Source: Treponema sp. UBA1798 (GTDB lineage Bacteria > Spirochaetota > Spirochaetia > Treponematales > Treponemataceae). Taken from it: a DNA stretch of 8,793 bases. Positions 1 to 6,968 of this stretch are shown here, piece after piece. The translations under genes were made by a program, and so were the position numbers. Below the pieces are notes generated by a model. It was not told the origin of the DNA, did not search any database, and saw nothing but the letters and a program-made list of their open reading frames with translations. How positions within the stretch are numbered: position 1 is the first letter of the stretch; every line of letters begins with the position of its first letter. The stretch is from contig DCFS01000094.1 of assembly GCA_002319875.1 (NCBI GenBank), positions 1 through 8,793 on the forward strand, read 5' to 3'.

Positions 1-1182
1 AAATATACACTTGCAGTAGATCAGGCAGTTCTCGTAAAAAAAGCTCAGGATTATTCAGGAATGCCAAACCTCTCAGCAGACGGTACGGTAACATATGACG
101 ACACTTCATCATCATCGCCAGGAAAATCTGCTGCTGCCGGTATTTCAGCAAGTATTACGCTTTTTGATGGTGGTAAAAATGCGGCGTTGTCGCAGAAATA
201 TAACCTTGCTATTCAGGAAGCCCGGGAAAATCTGCGTGAAGAACGAATTACGCTCCTTGATACCATCGATGCCGCTTTTTTTGCAGTACTTGAAGATAAA
301 GCTTCTCTTGACGCTGCCCAAAGCGATCTTGACGCAGCAAAATTCCGTCTTGAGATTGCAGAGGTCAAGTCAGATGCAGGGACCCTTTCAAAATCAGACC
401 TTTTGCAAACGCAATCCGAAATAGCCAGTTATCAGGCTACCCTTGATAAAGCAAGGGCAACCTTCATATCTGCAAAGGCAAAACTTGTTTCTCTGGCGGG
501 GATATCCATGTCAGTAAATCCTGCCCCGATTGATTTTTCCGCTTATGACCAGATTATCAGAAAACTTGGAACACTTAATGAATCTGACATCGAAAATTTC
601 GTTGGTTCTGTCGTTGTCATGGCCAGAACCAACAGCCCGACACTTTCAGGCTACCTGCTCACTGCCGGACAGGCCAGACAGACACTCACTGCTGCAAAAG
701 GTGCGACACTGCCGACATTGTCAGCCTCAACAACAGGAACGCTCAAAACAGGATCTGATGCTGACACGGCATCAGGCAGTATCACATTGTCGGCATCTGT
801 CGACCTCGATTTCTGGACACTCAGGAACTCGGTGAAACAGGCTCAGAATTCGCTCGCGCAGGCAGAACTTGATACTATCGATCAGAGAACAACCCTTGAG
901 CTCAATGTTGAACAAGCGGTTTACAGCTGGCTTGCGTCAGCGCTTACCATTCCTTCATCAGCAACAGCTCTCGAGTATGCAAAGACGAATTACCAGAACG
1001 TACTTGAAAAATTTAAACTATCAAGTGCTACCAGTTCTGATCTCTCCACCGCGCAGGCACTTGTCAGTACGGACGAAACAGCACTTATTTCTGCCCGGTA
1101 CGCGTTTCTGTCCAGTCTTTCTACACTCCGCGGACTGGCGGGACTCGAAGATGAAACAGTGATCATCAGTGCGGTCAAGTAA
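1..1182 (+). CDS. TolC-family outer membrane efflux protein, 5' end outside the window
   Basis: The frame is open from base 1 and ends at TAA 1180-1182, giving 393 visible residues; the Met codon at 61 is internal and the true start lies to the left. Outer-membrane efflux proteins form trimeric channels that connect inner-membrane pumps and periplasmic adaptors to the outside. The visible protein shows the family pattern: long Ala/Ser/Gln/Leu-rich amphipathic helices, as in EARENLREERITLLDTIDAA, a GTLSKSDLLQTQSEIASYQA helix, and a SITLFDGGKN strand-turn typical of the barrel-helix junction. The pattern recurs in the second half (SASVDLDFWTLRNSVKQAQN, then ELNVEQAVYSWLAS), reflecting the internal duplication of the family. 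Signal peptide or lipobox cannot be seen. Its pump and adaptor genes are probably upstream. It is unlikely to belong functionally to the catabolic genes on the other strand. Confidence 0.88.
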   Translation, partial: KYTLAVDQAVLVKKAQDYSGMPNLSADGTVTYDDTSSSSPGKSAAAGISASITLFDGGKNAALSQKYNLAIQEARENLREERITLLDTIDAAFFAVLEDKASLDAAQSDLDAAKFRLEIAEVKSDAGTLSKSDLLQTQSEIASYQATLDKARATFISAKAKLVSLAGISMSVNPAPIDFSAYDQIIRKLGTLNESDIENFVGSVVVMARTNSPTLSGYLLTAGQARQTLTAAKGATLPTLSASTTGTLKTGSDADTASGSITLSASVDLDFWTLRNSVKQAQNSLAQAELDTIDQRTTLELNVEQAVYSWLASALTIPSSATALEYAKTNYQNVLEKFKLSSATSSDLSTAQALVSTDETALISARYAFLSSLSTLRGLAGLEDETVIISAVK

Positions 1183-1184
1183 GC

Positions 1185-1200
1185 TGTCAGAGGTCTGACA
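1185..1200. repeat. Perfect 7-bp inverted repeat between tolC-like gene and lysR
   Basis: TGTCAGA, two bases, TCTGACA: a perfect dyad starting three bases after the TolC-like stop codon. As RNA it would be a tight 7-bp hairpin with a loop of only two bases, and no T-run follows, so it is a poor intrinsic terminator. It could be an operator in front of lysR (77-bp gap) or a transcript-end stabilising hairpin. I see no convincing sigma-70 promoter in the gap. Confidence 0.5.
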
Positions 1201-1245
1201 CGACAGGGACCGCCGGACGTTTCCATAACTGGCTGCATACGAAAC

Positions 1246-1251
1246 AGGAGG
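1246..1251 (+). promoter_or_regulatory. Ribosome binding site of the LysR gene
   Basis: AGGAGG lies 8 bases before the ATG at 1260 and fixes that start codon. Confidence 0.85.
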
Positions 1252-1259
1252 ATAGATAA

Positions 1260-2177
1260 ATGGAATTGCGTCATCTGCGGTATTTCACAACACTGGCTGA
1301 AACACTGAATTACACCCGAGCATCCGGTATTCTTTATATTTCGCAGTCCGCTTTAAGCCAGCAGATTGTCGATCTGGAAGAGGAACTGAAAACCACGCTG
1401 TTTCTGCGTACCAAACGCTCTGTAGAATTGACCGATTCCGGGAAAATTCTCCTTGAGGAAGCCCGAAAAGTTCTCCGCCAGGTAGAGCAGCTTACTTTTG
1501 CAGTCCATGAAAGTACTTCTTTTACCAGCAAGGCCAACAGTATTCTGGTTGGTCTTGAAATTGGAAGTGTTCATGATTTTTATTTAAGGCGTGCAATAAC
1601 AAACAGGATATTTTCTCTACGTGAACGGGACTCAAGTCTGCAGGTTAACATTCTTGTCTATGAGCATAACGCACTGATACAGGCTCTGGAAAACCAGGCT
1701 GTTGATGTCGGATTCTTCCTGCACCAACAGCCTGTCATAAAACAACATACGGAACTTACCAGTCTGGTTTTGTATAAAGATGAAATGGTTCTTGCCATTT
1801 GCAGTCAGCAGGCCCTTAAGGACACTCCTTCTACTCTTCAGAATATTTTACTTTATAAAGGCATTATCCTGCTTGAAAAAGAAGAACGTGGTATGTATCA
1901 GGTTATGCGCATTCTGGAAGAATTGAAAATTGAACCTTCCATTCATTTTGTACCTGACCGGGAAACTATGATTCTTTCCGTTGAAAATGGAGACCGTGCT
2001 ACCGTTCTCCCTTCCTGCATTCTGAACGAAATACAGAATCCATATAAACAGATTCTGCATTTCGGAGTTTCCTGCGCAAAACTTTACTGTCTGGCTGTAT
2101 GGCAGCCCGGTAATCACAACCCTCTGATTATGGAACTTGTAAATAGTGTCAGGGGTTCATATAAGAATATCAGCTGA
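1260..2177 (+). CDS. LysR-type transcriptional regulator
   Basis: 305 residues, the usual length for the family. The N-terminal winged helix-turn-helix is clear: MELRHLRYFTTLAETLNYTR, then the recognition segment around ISQSALSQQIVDLEEEL (residues 27-43) and the wing RTKRSVELTDSGKILLEEAR (50-69). Residues from about 90 to 300 form the effector-binding domain, with VGLEIGS, the typical VDVGFF turn near 150 and ENGDRATVLPS near 240. LysR proteins bind DNA as tetramers and respond to a small ligand, often the substrate or an intermediate of the pathway they control. The gene follows the tolC-like gene on the same strand and ends 7 bp from the convergent catabolic operon, so it is not in the usual divergent position. 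It may control the two repeated promoters at 6963 and 8572; this is inferred from proximity. It has a strong ribosome binding site and no copy of the shared promoter element of its own. Confidence 0.95.
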   Translation: MELRHLRYFTTLAETLNYTRASGILYISQSALSQQIVDLEEELKTTLFLRTKRSVELTDSGKILLEEARKVLRQVEQLTFAVHESTSFTSKANSILVGLEIGSVHDFYLRRAITNRIFSLRERDSSLQVNILVYEHNALIQALENQAVDVGFFLHQQPVIKQHTELTSLVLYKDEMVLAICSQQALKDTPSTLQNILLYKGIILLEKEERGMYQVMRILEELKIEPSIHFVPDRETMILSVENGDRATVLPSCILNEIQNPYKQILHFGVSCAKLYCLAVWQPGNHNPLIMELVNSVRGSYKNIS

Positions 2178-2184
2178 ATTACCT

Positions 2185-3198
2185 TCAAACGGTATAATCC
2201 TTCGGTTCATTACTGTGCTCGAATGTATAAGGATTTTTAATTTCTCCTGCTTCTACCTTTTTGAACCATTCCTTTGCGCTGGCAGGCATTTTTCGCCAAG
2301 AATCTGCTGTTTGTGGTTTTTCCATGTCATGCGTTGCATATCTCCAGTCATTGACACGACTGATATATTTTTCATCCTGCTGAGCAGAGTTCTCATCACC
2401 CAATTCACCGGCCGCAATTCTGAGCAGAGAGCCATACTGTTCACTGACCGTATGCAATTTCAAATCCTCCACCAAAAGTTTTTTTAATGGACGTTTCGCG
2501 AGGTTAGACATAATAGTACGGTTCTCATAAGACATAGTTTTCCACATGCGTGCAATTTCCCATGCCCTTTCCAGGGCCTTCCCCTTCGGAACGACCTCAC
2601 TGACCATCCCCCCATCCAGCATATCTTTAGCAGTAAACTGACGGGTTGTCATCATATAGTAATTACCTTTCTTGGTACCAAAATAATGCTGGCATAAAAG
2701 CCCCATTCCATCCCCCGGGACCAGTCCACCCTGCGCATGGGGAACTTCCAGTTTCGTATCCTCAGTACAGATCGTAATATCACAGAGCATTGCAGAATCC
2801 CAGTGAAAGCCTGGCCCCGGAATTGCTCCGATTGTAGGAACATCCAGATCAAACACCATATTTTTAATCAGATTTGTATCGTCAAAATATTGATGCTGAA
2901 AGCGCTCTGTCGGCAATTTTGCATAAGTATCCCAGCCATGAGCGTCTGATTCAATCATCCAGTTATCGCCAACATGAGTAAAAATAATGATTTCATTTTT
3001 ATAATCCAGTGATAATACACGGGTCAGCTGGCTCATTGCGCGATGAGACATACCACTGTGATGCATAGGACCTTTCTTTGTCATCCAGGTAACCTGCAGG
3101 ATTCCATTTTCCCGTTTTAAATCAGCGAAATCCTTAAACCATTCCTTATATTCATCTAATTGGGGCAGTTTTACATAATCTGCCATCGGTTTCGACAT
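2185..3198 (-). CDS. Crotonase-superfamily hydrolase resembling 6-oxocamphor hydrolase (putative beta-diketone hydrolase)
   Basis: 337 residues from the ATG at 3198, chosen because AAGGAG (3207-3212) lies 8 bases upstream; a GTG at 3237 would overlap the preceding gene. The first 250 residues are a crotonase fold. By recalled alignment it is closer to Rhodococcus 6-oxocamphor hydrolase (OCH) than to enoyl-CoA hydratases. The catalytic set of OCH (His45, His122, His145, Asp154) appears matched by His52, His132, His154 and Asp163 here; the His154/Asp163 pair sits in PHAQGGLVPGDG versus PHFPSGIVPGDG, with identical spacing. OCH hydrolyses a cyclic beta-diketone by retro-Claisen cleavage without CoA. 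A similar reaction on an unknown diketone is inferred. Residues from about 260 to 337 have no counterpart in the 257-residue OCH; this tail is rich in Trp, Lys, Glu and Tyr. Last gene of the operon, 31 bp after the dehydrogenase. A generic enoyl-CoA hydratase/isomerase remains the fallback. Confidence 0.85.
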   Translation of the reverse strand: MSKPMADYVKLPQLDEYKEWFKDFADLKRENGILQVTWMTKKGPMHHSGMSHRAMSQLTRVLSLDYKNEIIIFTHVGDNWMIESDAHGWDTYAKLPTERFQHQYFDDTNLIKNMVFDLDVPTIGAIPGPGFHWDSAMLCDITICTEDTKLEVPHAQGGLVPGDGMGLLCQHYFGTKKGNYYMMTTRQFTAKDMLDGGMVSEVVPKGKALERAWEIARMWKTMSYENRTIMSNLAKRPLKKLLVEDLKLHTVSEQYGSLLRIAAGELGDENSAQQDEKYISRVNDWRYATHDMEKPQTADSWRKMPASAKEWFKKVEAGEIKNPYTFEHSNEPKDYTV

Positions 3199-3206
3199 AG
3201 CTGTTT

Positions 3207-3212
3207 CTCCTT
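3207..3212 (-). promoter_or_regulatory. Ribosome binding site deciding the hydrolase start
   Basis: AAGGAG on the minus strand, 8 bases from the ATG at 3198. It selects MSKPMADY as the N-terminus over the in-frame GTG 13 codons upstream. Confidence 0.8.
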
Positions 3213-3229
3213 TTATTTTATTTTTCATA

Positions 3230-4747
3230 TCAGACACGCTCTACAGTTCCTTCCCAAGAATCAAGTCTCTTTTTTCTGGAATCTTCATCATACCAATGCG
3301 TTGTTACCGTTTTGGCTCTGGTATAAAACCGGTACCCGTCTATTCCCAGTACATGCTGATCTCCCAGAAAAGAATCTTTATTGCCGGAAAACGGATAATA
3401 TGCGGTTGGAACAGGAATCCCCACGTTGATACCCACCATACCTCCATCCGTTAAAAGTTCAAATTGCCGCGCGTAATACCCATTCTGCGTGAAAATTGAA
3501 GAACCATTGGCAAACGGATTGGCATTCATAACAGCAAGCCCTTCATCAAAATCCTTTACCCGCTTGATGGAAACAACAGGACCGAAAATTTCCCTGTCAC
3601 CGACACTCATTCCCGGCTTCACATGGTCAAAAACAGTCGGTCCGAGAAAGAAACCGTTTTCATACCCGGGTACCGTAATATCCCGTCCATCCATAACGAG
3701 TTCAGCACCTTCATCGACCCCTTTCCGGATCCACTGGCAAACCTTCTGCTTATGGGCCGCAGAAACCACAGGCCCCAGGACAGTCTTCGGATCATAGGCA
3801 CAGCCGACCGCGACATCCTGCAGCTTTTTCTTCAATAATAAAACAAAATTATCGGCACAGCTTTCCTGCACACAAAGGACCGGCAGAGCCATGCATCTCA
3901 GTCCGGCACAGCCGAAAGAAGAATTGATGACCGCCTGAACCGTGCTTTCCATGTCCGCATCCTCTAATATCAAAGCATGATTTTTCGCTTCACACTGAGC
4001 CTGCACACGCTTTCCGTTTCCGGCAGCCTTGGAATATATCTGTTTACCGACTGCGGTAGTACCTACAAATGTTACCGCCTTGACCCTGGGATCAGTCAGC
4101 AGAATGTCCGCCTCCTCATGGCTGCAGGTTACCAGATTGACAACACCTTTCGGAAAATCAGCTTCCTCGTAAAACAGTTCCAGTATCCGCATTGAAGTCA
4201 AAGGCGTGGGCGAGGCCGCTTTCAGCACCACCGTATTACCGGTTGCAATAGCAAGCGGTACCATCCAGCCCCAGGGGATCATCGCAGGAAAATTGAACGG
4301 GACAATCCCCGCCACTACTCCCAGCGGCATACGGTAGGTACTGCAGTCAAAACCGCTTGTGACCTGAAGGGCAGTATGGCCCTGAACAGCCAGCGGCAGT
4401 GCACAGGCAAATTCTGTAGGTTCGATGGCCTTCAGAATATCGCCCTTCGCTTCATTCAGATTTTTTCCAAGTTCCATAGAACATAACTTAGTCAATTCAT
4501 CCAGGTGACTGACAAGAACATTCCGCCATTTAAACATCATCTGCGTTCTACGGCTTAAAGACAACTGTGCCCATCCAGGGAAAGCTGCCTGCGCAGATGT
4601 AACAGCCTCTTCCACCTCCTCTCTGGTACAGCGGGGAACCTCAGCAATCACTTCACCGGTACTGGAATCCGTTACGGGCATATAGGTATCTGTTTTTGAT
4701 TCACGCCACTCTCCATAGACACAATATTTTTTTCTTACAATAGACAT
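3230..4747 (-). CDS. Aldehyde dehydrogenase, methylmalonate-semialdehyde dehydrogenase (MmsA/IolA) type
   Basis: 505 residues, close to the usual ~490-500. It matches the CoA-acylating methylmalonate/malonate-semialdehyde dehydrogenases along its length: PFNFPAM with Asn152, the CEAKNHALI segment (252-260), catalytic Cys285 in AGLRCMAL, EIFGPVVS, GGMVGINVGIPVP, then PFSGNKDSF and FYTRAKTVTTHW near the end. These enzymes use NAD+ and CoA to turn a semialdehyde into an acyl-CoA, with loss of CO2 for the classical substrates. Compared with Bacillus subtilis IolA as I recall it, the carboxylate-binding Arg283 next to the catalytic Cys is kept (Arg284), but Arg107 in the RGIE segment is Lys106 (KAIE), and FSGWK has become FSGNK. 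The family's usual GGAKNH or TGAKNH is CEAKNH. Substrate may therefore differ from methylmalonate semialdehyde. ATG at 4747 follows AGGAG (4757-4761) by 9 bases; 24 bp separate it from the ADC-like gene. Confidence 0.93.
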   Translation of the reverse strand: MSIVRKKYCVYGEWRESKTDTYMPVTDSSTGEVIAEVPRCTREEVEEAVTSAQAAFPGWAQLSLSRRTQMMFKWRNVLVSHLDELTKLCSMELGKNLNEAKGDILKAIEPTEFACALPLAVQGHTALQVTSGFDCSTYRMPLGVVAGIVPFNFPAMIPWGWMVPLAIATGNTVVLKAASPTPLTSMRILELFYEEADFPKGVVNLVTCSHEEADILLTDPRVKAVTFVGTTAVGKQIYSKAAGNGKRVQAQCEAKNHALILEDADMESTVQAVINSSFGCAGLRCMALPVLCVQESCADNFVLLLKKKLQDVAVGCAYDPKTVLGPVVSAAHKQKVCQWIRKGVDEGAELVMDGRDITVPGYENGFFLGPTVFDHVKPGMSVGDREIFGPVVSIKRVKDFDEGLAVMNANPFANGSSIFTQNGYYARQFELLTDGGMVGINVGIPVPTAYYPFSGNKDSFLGDQHVLGIDGYRFYTRAKTVTTHWYDEDSRKKRLDSWEGTVERV

Positions 4748-4771
4748 ACTGTTTTTCTCCTGTTATTTTAA

Positions 4772-5641
4772 TTATTTCACCCTGTACACATGGGAATAAT
4801 CACATGGATCGTTATAAAATGAATGTTGTGCACCGAGATACTGTTTGATTTTTAAATCAGACAGATACTGAACAATATGCCAGTACGTTGGCATATCATC
4901 CGGTTCCGGCCGGTGAAACGTAATAGATCCGGAACAAAAAGTAATCTCCGGTTTACGGATAGTAAACGGATAGTCTTTCGGTTTTGTCCACTCCTTCGGG
5001 TTAAACGTTACATAGCTTGCGTCAGATCCTCCACTGCCATACGCCATTCCTTTATACGGGGTAGATTGGATGTATTTATAATTAAATTTACCTTTGCTCC
5101 GCATGCCCAGTTCTGTTATCCGGTCAGGATTTTCTGCCGGTTTATCAGGCGTAAGGGTAAGTTCCAGAAACCGGAAACCCCAACTGGAACAACAGGCTTT
5201 GATTGTTTTACCGTTCTTAATAAATGGTGTCATATCCGCATAGATTTTACTGTAACCAAGTTGATCGCGACCTCCAATGATAGGTTCCGCATGATTTTCA
5301 AACATGGCAAGGACCAGATCCCCGTCAAGAGCTTCTTCCGTCCCTTTGAAATGTACCGGTACGGATATATTAACCAGTGTATAGGTATTCCCGCCGAAAT
5401 GCCCGAGGTTGGCAAATTCACATTCAGCGATGGACAGAACCGGTGCATACAGGGAAAATCCTTCCGGCAGCAGCGTCTCAAGCTGTTCCCGCTCTGTTTC
5501 AAACATAACAGTAATTGCTTCAATATCTCCCGGTTTTTTTAATACGTAATTTCCATTTTCATCCAAATTTTTAGGAACCGGTACCGGCCCAAAAAAAACC
5601 GGCATTTCATATACCTTATTTTTTTTTAATTGAAATCCCAT
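4772..5641 (-). CDS. Acetoacetate decarboxylase (ADC) family protein
   Basis: 289 residues from the ATG at 5641, selected by a perfect AGGAGG at 5647-5652; an in-frame ATG at 5665 lies upstream of that site and is rejected. The ADC signature is visible as AEPIIGGRDQLGYSKIYADM (residues 118-137). Lys132 in GYSK corresponds to the Schiff-base lysine (Lys115) of Clostridium acetobutylicum ADC. The neighbouring lysine that lowers its pKa (Lys116) is Ile133 here, and the protein is longer than the 244-residue classical enzyme. Other ADC-fold proteins use the same lysine for aldolase or dehydratase reactions, so decarboxylation of a beta-keto acid is likely but not certain. Context with a diketone hydrolase and a semialdehyde dehydrogenase supports a keto-acid substrate. 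It is separated from the SDR gene by 79 bp containing a hairpin, so its expression may be set apart from the two genes before it. Confidence 0.88.
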   Translation of the reverse strand: MGFQLKKNKVYEMPVFFGPVPVPKNLDENGNYVLKKPGDIEAITVMFETEREQLETLLPEGFSLYAPVLSIAECEFANLGHFGGNTYTLVNISVPVHFKGTEEALDGDLVLAMFENHAEPIIGGRDQLGYSKIYADMTPFIKNGKTIKACCSSWGFRFLELTLTPDKPAENPDRITELGMRSKGKFNYKYIQSTPYKGMAYGSGGSDASYVTFNPKEWTKPKDYPFTIRKPEITFCSGSITFHRPEPDDMPTYWHIVQYLSDLKIKQYLGAQHSFYNDPCDYSHVYRVK

Positions 5642-5646
5642 AATTG

Positions 5647-5652
5647 CCTCCT
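5647..5652 (-). promoter_or_regulatory. Ribosome binding site deciding the ADC-like start
   Basis: AGGAGG, 5 bases before the ATG at 5641 (protein begins MGFQLKK). It lies inside the reading frame of the longer candidate start at 5665, ruling that start out. Confidence 0.88.
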
Positions 5653-5670
5653 GCAAAAAAATCAAGCAAA

Positions 5671-5697
5671 GTTTACGGGCCTCAGCGGCTCGTAAAC
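5671..5697 (-). terminator. Intercistronic hairpin between SDR and ADC-like genes
   Basis: GTTTACG and CGTAAAC form a perfect 7-bp stem; after one mismatch, GCC/GGC adds three more pairs around a 5-base loop. In the direction of transcription the stem is followed after about 10 bases by a run of seven T. It may be a partial terminator or attenuator, or an RNA-stability element that changes the ratio of the upstream (cupin, SDR) and downstream genes. The gap between the stem and the T-run is long for an efficient intrinsic terminator. Confidence 0.5.
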
Positions 5698-5720
5698 GTA
5701 GTTATCTATGAATTTCCTGA

Positions 5721-6503
5721 TCAGCCGACAGAGGTAAGACCTCCATCAGGATAAATAGTAGAACCTGTGACAAAGTCAGAAGCAGCAGAGGCTAAAAAGA
5801 TCGCCGGTCCCTTGCAGTCAGCAGGAAGGCCGATACGTTCAGCAGGCATTGCTGCTGCAATCTTATTTCTGGCCTCTTCGCTGTCGGGGAGCATTCCTAC
5901 CATCATAGGAGTGTATGTAAGTGTCGGACCTATAGCATTTACCTGTATATCAGGCCGTAAATCAGAGGCGTATGCTTTTGTCAGCATTTCCACAGCACCC
6001 TTTGTAGAACAGTAGCCTACATTTCCCATACCTCCATTGCCGACAGCACGGATGCCTCTTACCGACGAAATGTTGATTATCTTTCCATGAATAGCATGGT
6101 CCTTCATGTATTTTCCAAAATGCTTACAAGTCAGCATGACTGATTTTACATTTGCATCGAACATAGCGTCCCACTGTTCCACAGGGAACTCCGTACCGAG
6201 ATATTTTTTATTAAAGCCCTGAGAATTTACCAGAATATCCACGGAACCCATTTCAGCAACCGCTGACTGGACCAGAGCTGTTACATCATTTTCTTTTGAA
6301 GCATCGCATACATGGTACAAAACTTTAACCCCGCTCTTTTCCTTTAGTTCTTTCTGAGCTCTGTGCAAAGACTCTTCCTTTCTGCTTGAAATCATAACCT
6401 GCGCGCCGGCTTCAATAAGCCCCTCTGCTATAGCCTGGCCGATTCCTCCAGCCCCACCGACAACAACAGCTTTTTTTCCCGTCAGATCAAATAAATTTGT
6501 CAT
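5721..6503 (-). CDS. Short-chain dehydrogenase/reductase (classical SDR)
   Basis: 260 residues, a standard classical SDR length. The Rossmann glycine motif is GGAGGIG (residues 16-22), Asn118 sits in DANVKSV, the catalytic serine is in NISSVRG (143-149), and Tyr164/Lys168 form YCSTK. Arg41-Lys42 after the second strand suggests NADP(H) preference. The usual NNAG is NSQG (93-96), and the loop between the catalytic serine and tyrosine is about four residues longer than normal. The start MTNLFDLTGKK resembles gluconate 5-dehydrogenase and 3-oxoacyl reductase-like proteins, but the substrate cannot be read from sequence. In this operon a hydroxy/keto conversion next to the diketone hydrolase is plausible. 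Its ATG overlaps the cupin stop codon (TAATG), indicating translational coupling, and its AGGAGG (6511-6516) lies within the end of the cupin gene. Confidence 0.93.
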   Translation of the reverse strand: MTNLFDLTGKKAVVVGGAGGIGQAIAEGLIEAGAQVMISSRKEESLHRAQKELKEKSGVKVLYHVCDASKENDVTALVQSAVAEMGSVDILVNSQGFNKKYLGTEFPVEQWDAMFDANVKSVMLTCKHFGKYMKDHAIHGKIINISSVRGIRAVGNGGMGNVGYCSTKGAVEMLTKAYASDLRPDIQVNAIGPTLTYTPMMVGMLPDSEEARNKIAAAMPAERIGLPADCKGPAIFLASAASDFVTGSTIYPDGGLTSVG

Positions 6504-6865
6504 TACTTTACCTCCTTTTTTTCAGGTGGCAGAAGGCATACCAGCATCTGGCATGTTACCGCCCCGTTATTCTTGATTCCTTTTGATGTATTCGGTCCAC
6601 AGTGGAAAGAATCCCCCTGCTTAAGCGTTGTCTTTTTACCGTCGTCGGTTTCAATATCCATCTCACCTTCAATGATGTAATAAATACTTTCCAGCGGATT
6701 GGAACCGAACTTGCAGCCACCCCCCGGCAGAAAATGGGATAATCCCATGACAAGTCTTCCATCATTTACATCTTCAGGATTATGTAATCTGGTAGGACGC
6801 ATATCATAATGCCCTGGTGCTTCATAAAAAGTGGCTTCCTCTCTACGGACAATTTTGTAACTCAT
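6503..6865 (-). CDS. Small single-domain cupin protein lacking canonical metal ligands
   Basis: 120 residues, the first gene of the operon. The cupin beta-barrel pattern is clear in LPGGGCKF...ESIYYIIEGEMDIETDDGKK (motif 1, about 46-78) and LKQGDSFHCGPNTSKGIKNNG (motif 2, 81-101). In a metal-binding cupin, motif 1 supplies HxH and Glu and motif 2 supplies His. At those positions this protein has Gly54, Asn56, Ser60 and Lys95, so the metal site appears lost although the structural Gly, Pro and Asn residues remain. It may bind a ligand without metal, act as a sensor or accessory protein, or catalyse a metal-independent isomerisation; no function is assigned. Start ATG at 6865 follows AAGGAGG (6871-6877) by 5 bases. 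One-base overlap with the SDR. Confidence 0.88.
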   Translation of the reverse strand: MSYKIVRREEATFYEAPGHYDMRPTRLHNPEDVNDGRLVMGLSHFLPGGGCKFGSNPLESIYYIIEGEMDIETDDGKKTTLKQGDSFHCGPNTSKGIKNNGAVTCQMLVCLLPPEKKEVK

Positions 6866-6870
6866 TTTAC

Positions 6871-6877
6871 CCTCCTT
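6871..6877 (-). promoter_or_regulatory. Ribosome binding site of the cupin gene
   Basis: AAGGAGG, 5 bases before the ATG at 6865, at the end of a leader of about 65 bases from the predicted promoter. Confidence 0.8.
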
Positions 6878-6939
6878 ACTTTGGTTATTTGAGTACTATC
6901 AGTTTTTCCATTTCTGTTTTGTATCAAACTGACAGTATT

Positions 6940-6968
6940 ATCATAGGACTGATCTCTTTTTTTGTGAA
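6940..6968 (-). promoter_or_regulatory. Predicted sigma-70 promoter of the five-gene catabolic operon
   Basis: On the minus strand, -35 TTCACA (6963-6968; 5 of 6 to consensus), 17-bp spacer, -10 TATGAT (6940-6945; 5 of 6). Transcription would begin near 6933, leaving a leader of about 67 bases before the cupin ATG. The same -35 and spacer occur before the transporter gene. Confidence 0.7.

Noticed and set aside
4877..5542. Long open frame on the plus strand (221 codons) opposite the ADC-like gene.
   Set aside because: It is the antisense shadow of a well-supported gene; its translation is Arg/Phe/Cys-rich, with no family pattern and no ribosome binding site noted.
5642..5665. Upstream ATG at 5665 for the ADC-like gene (eight extra residues).
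   Set aside because: The perfect AGGAGG at 5647-5652 would then lie inside the gene; it is correctly spaced for the ATG at 5641.
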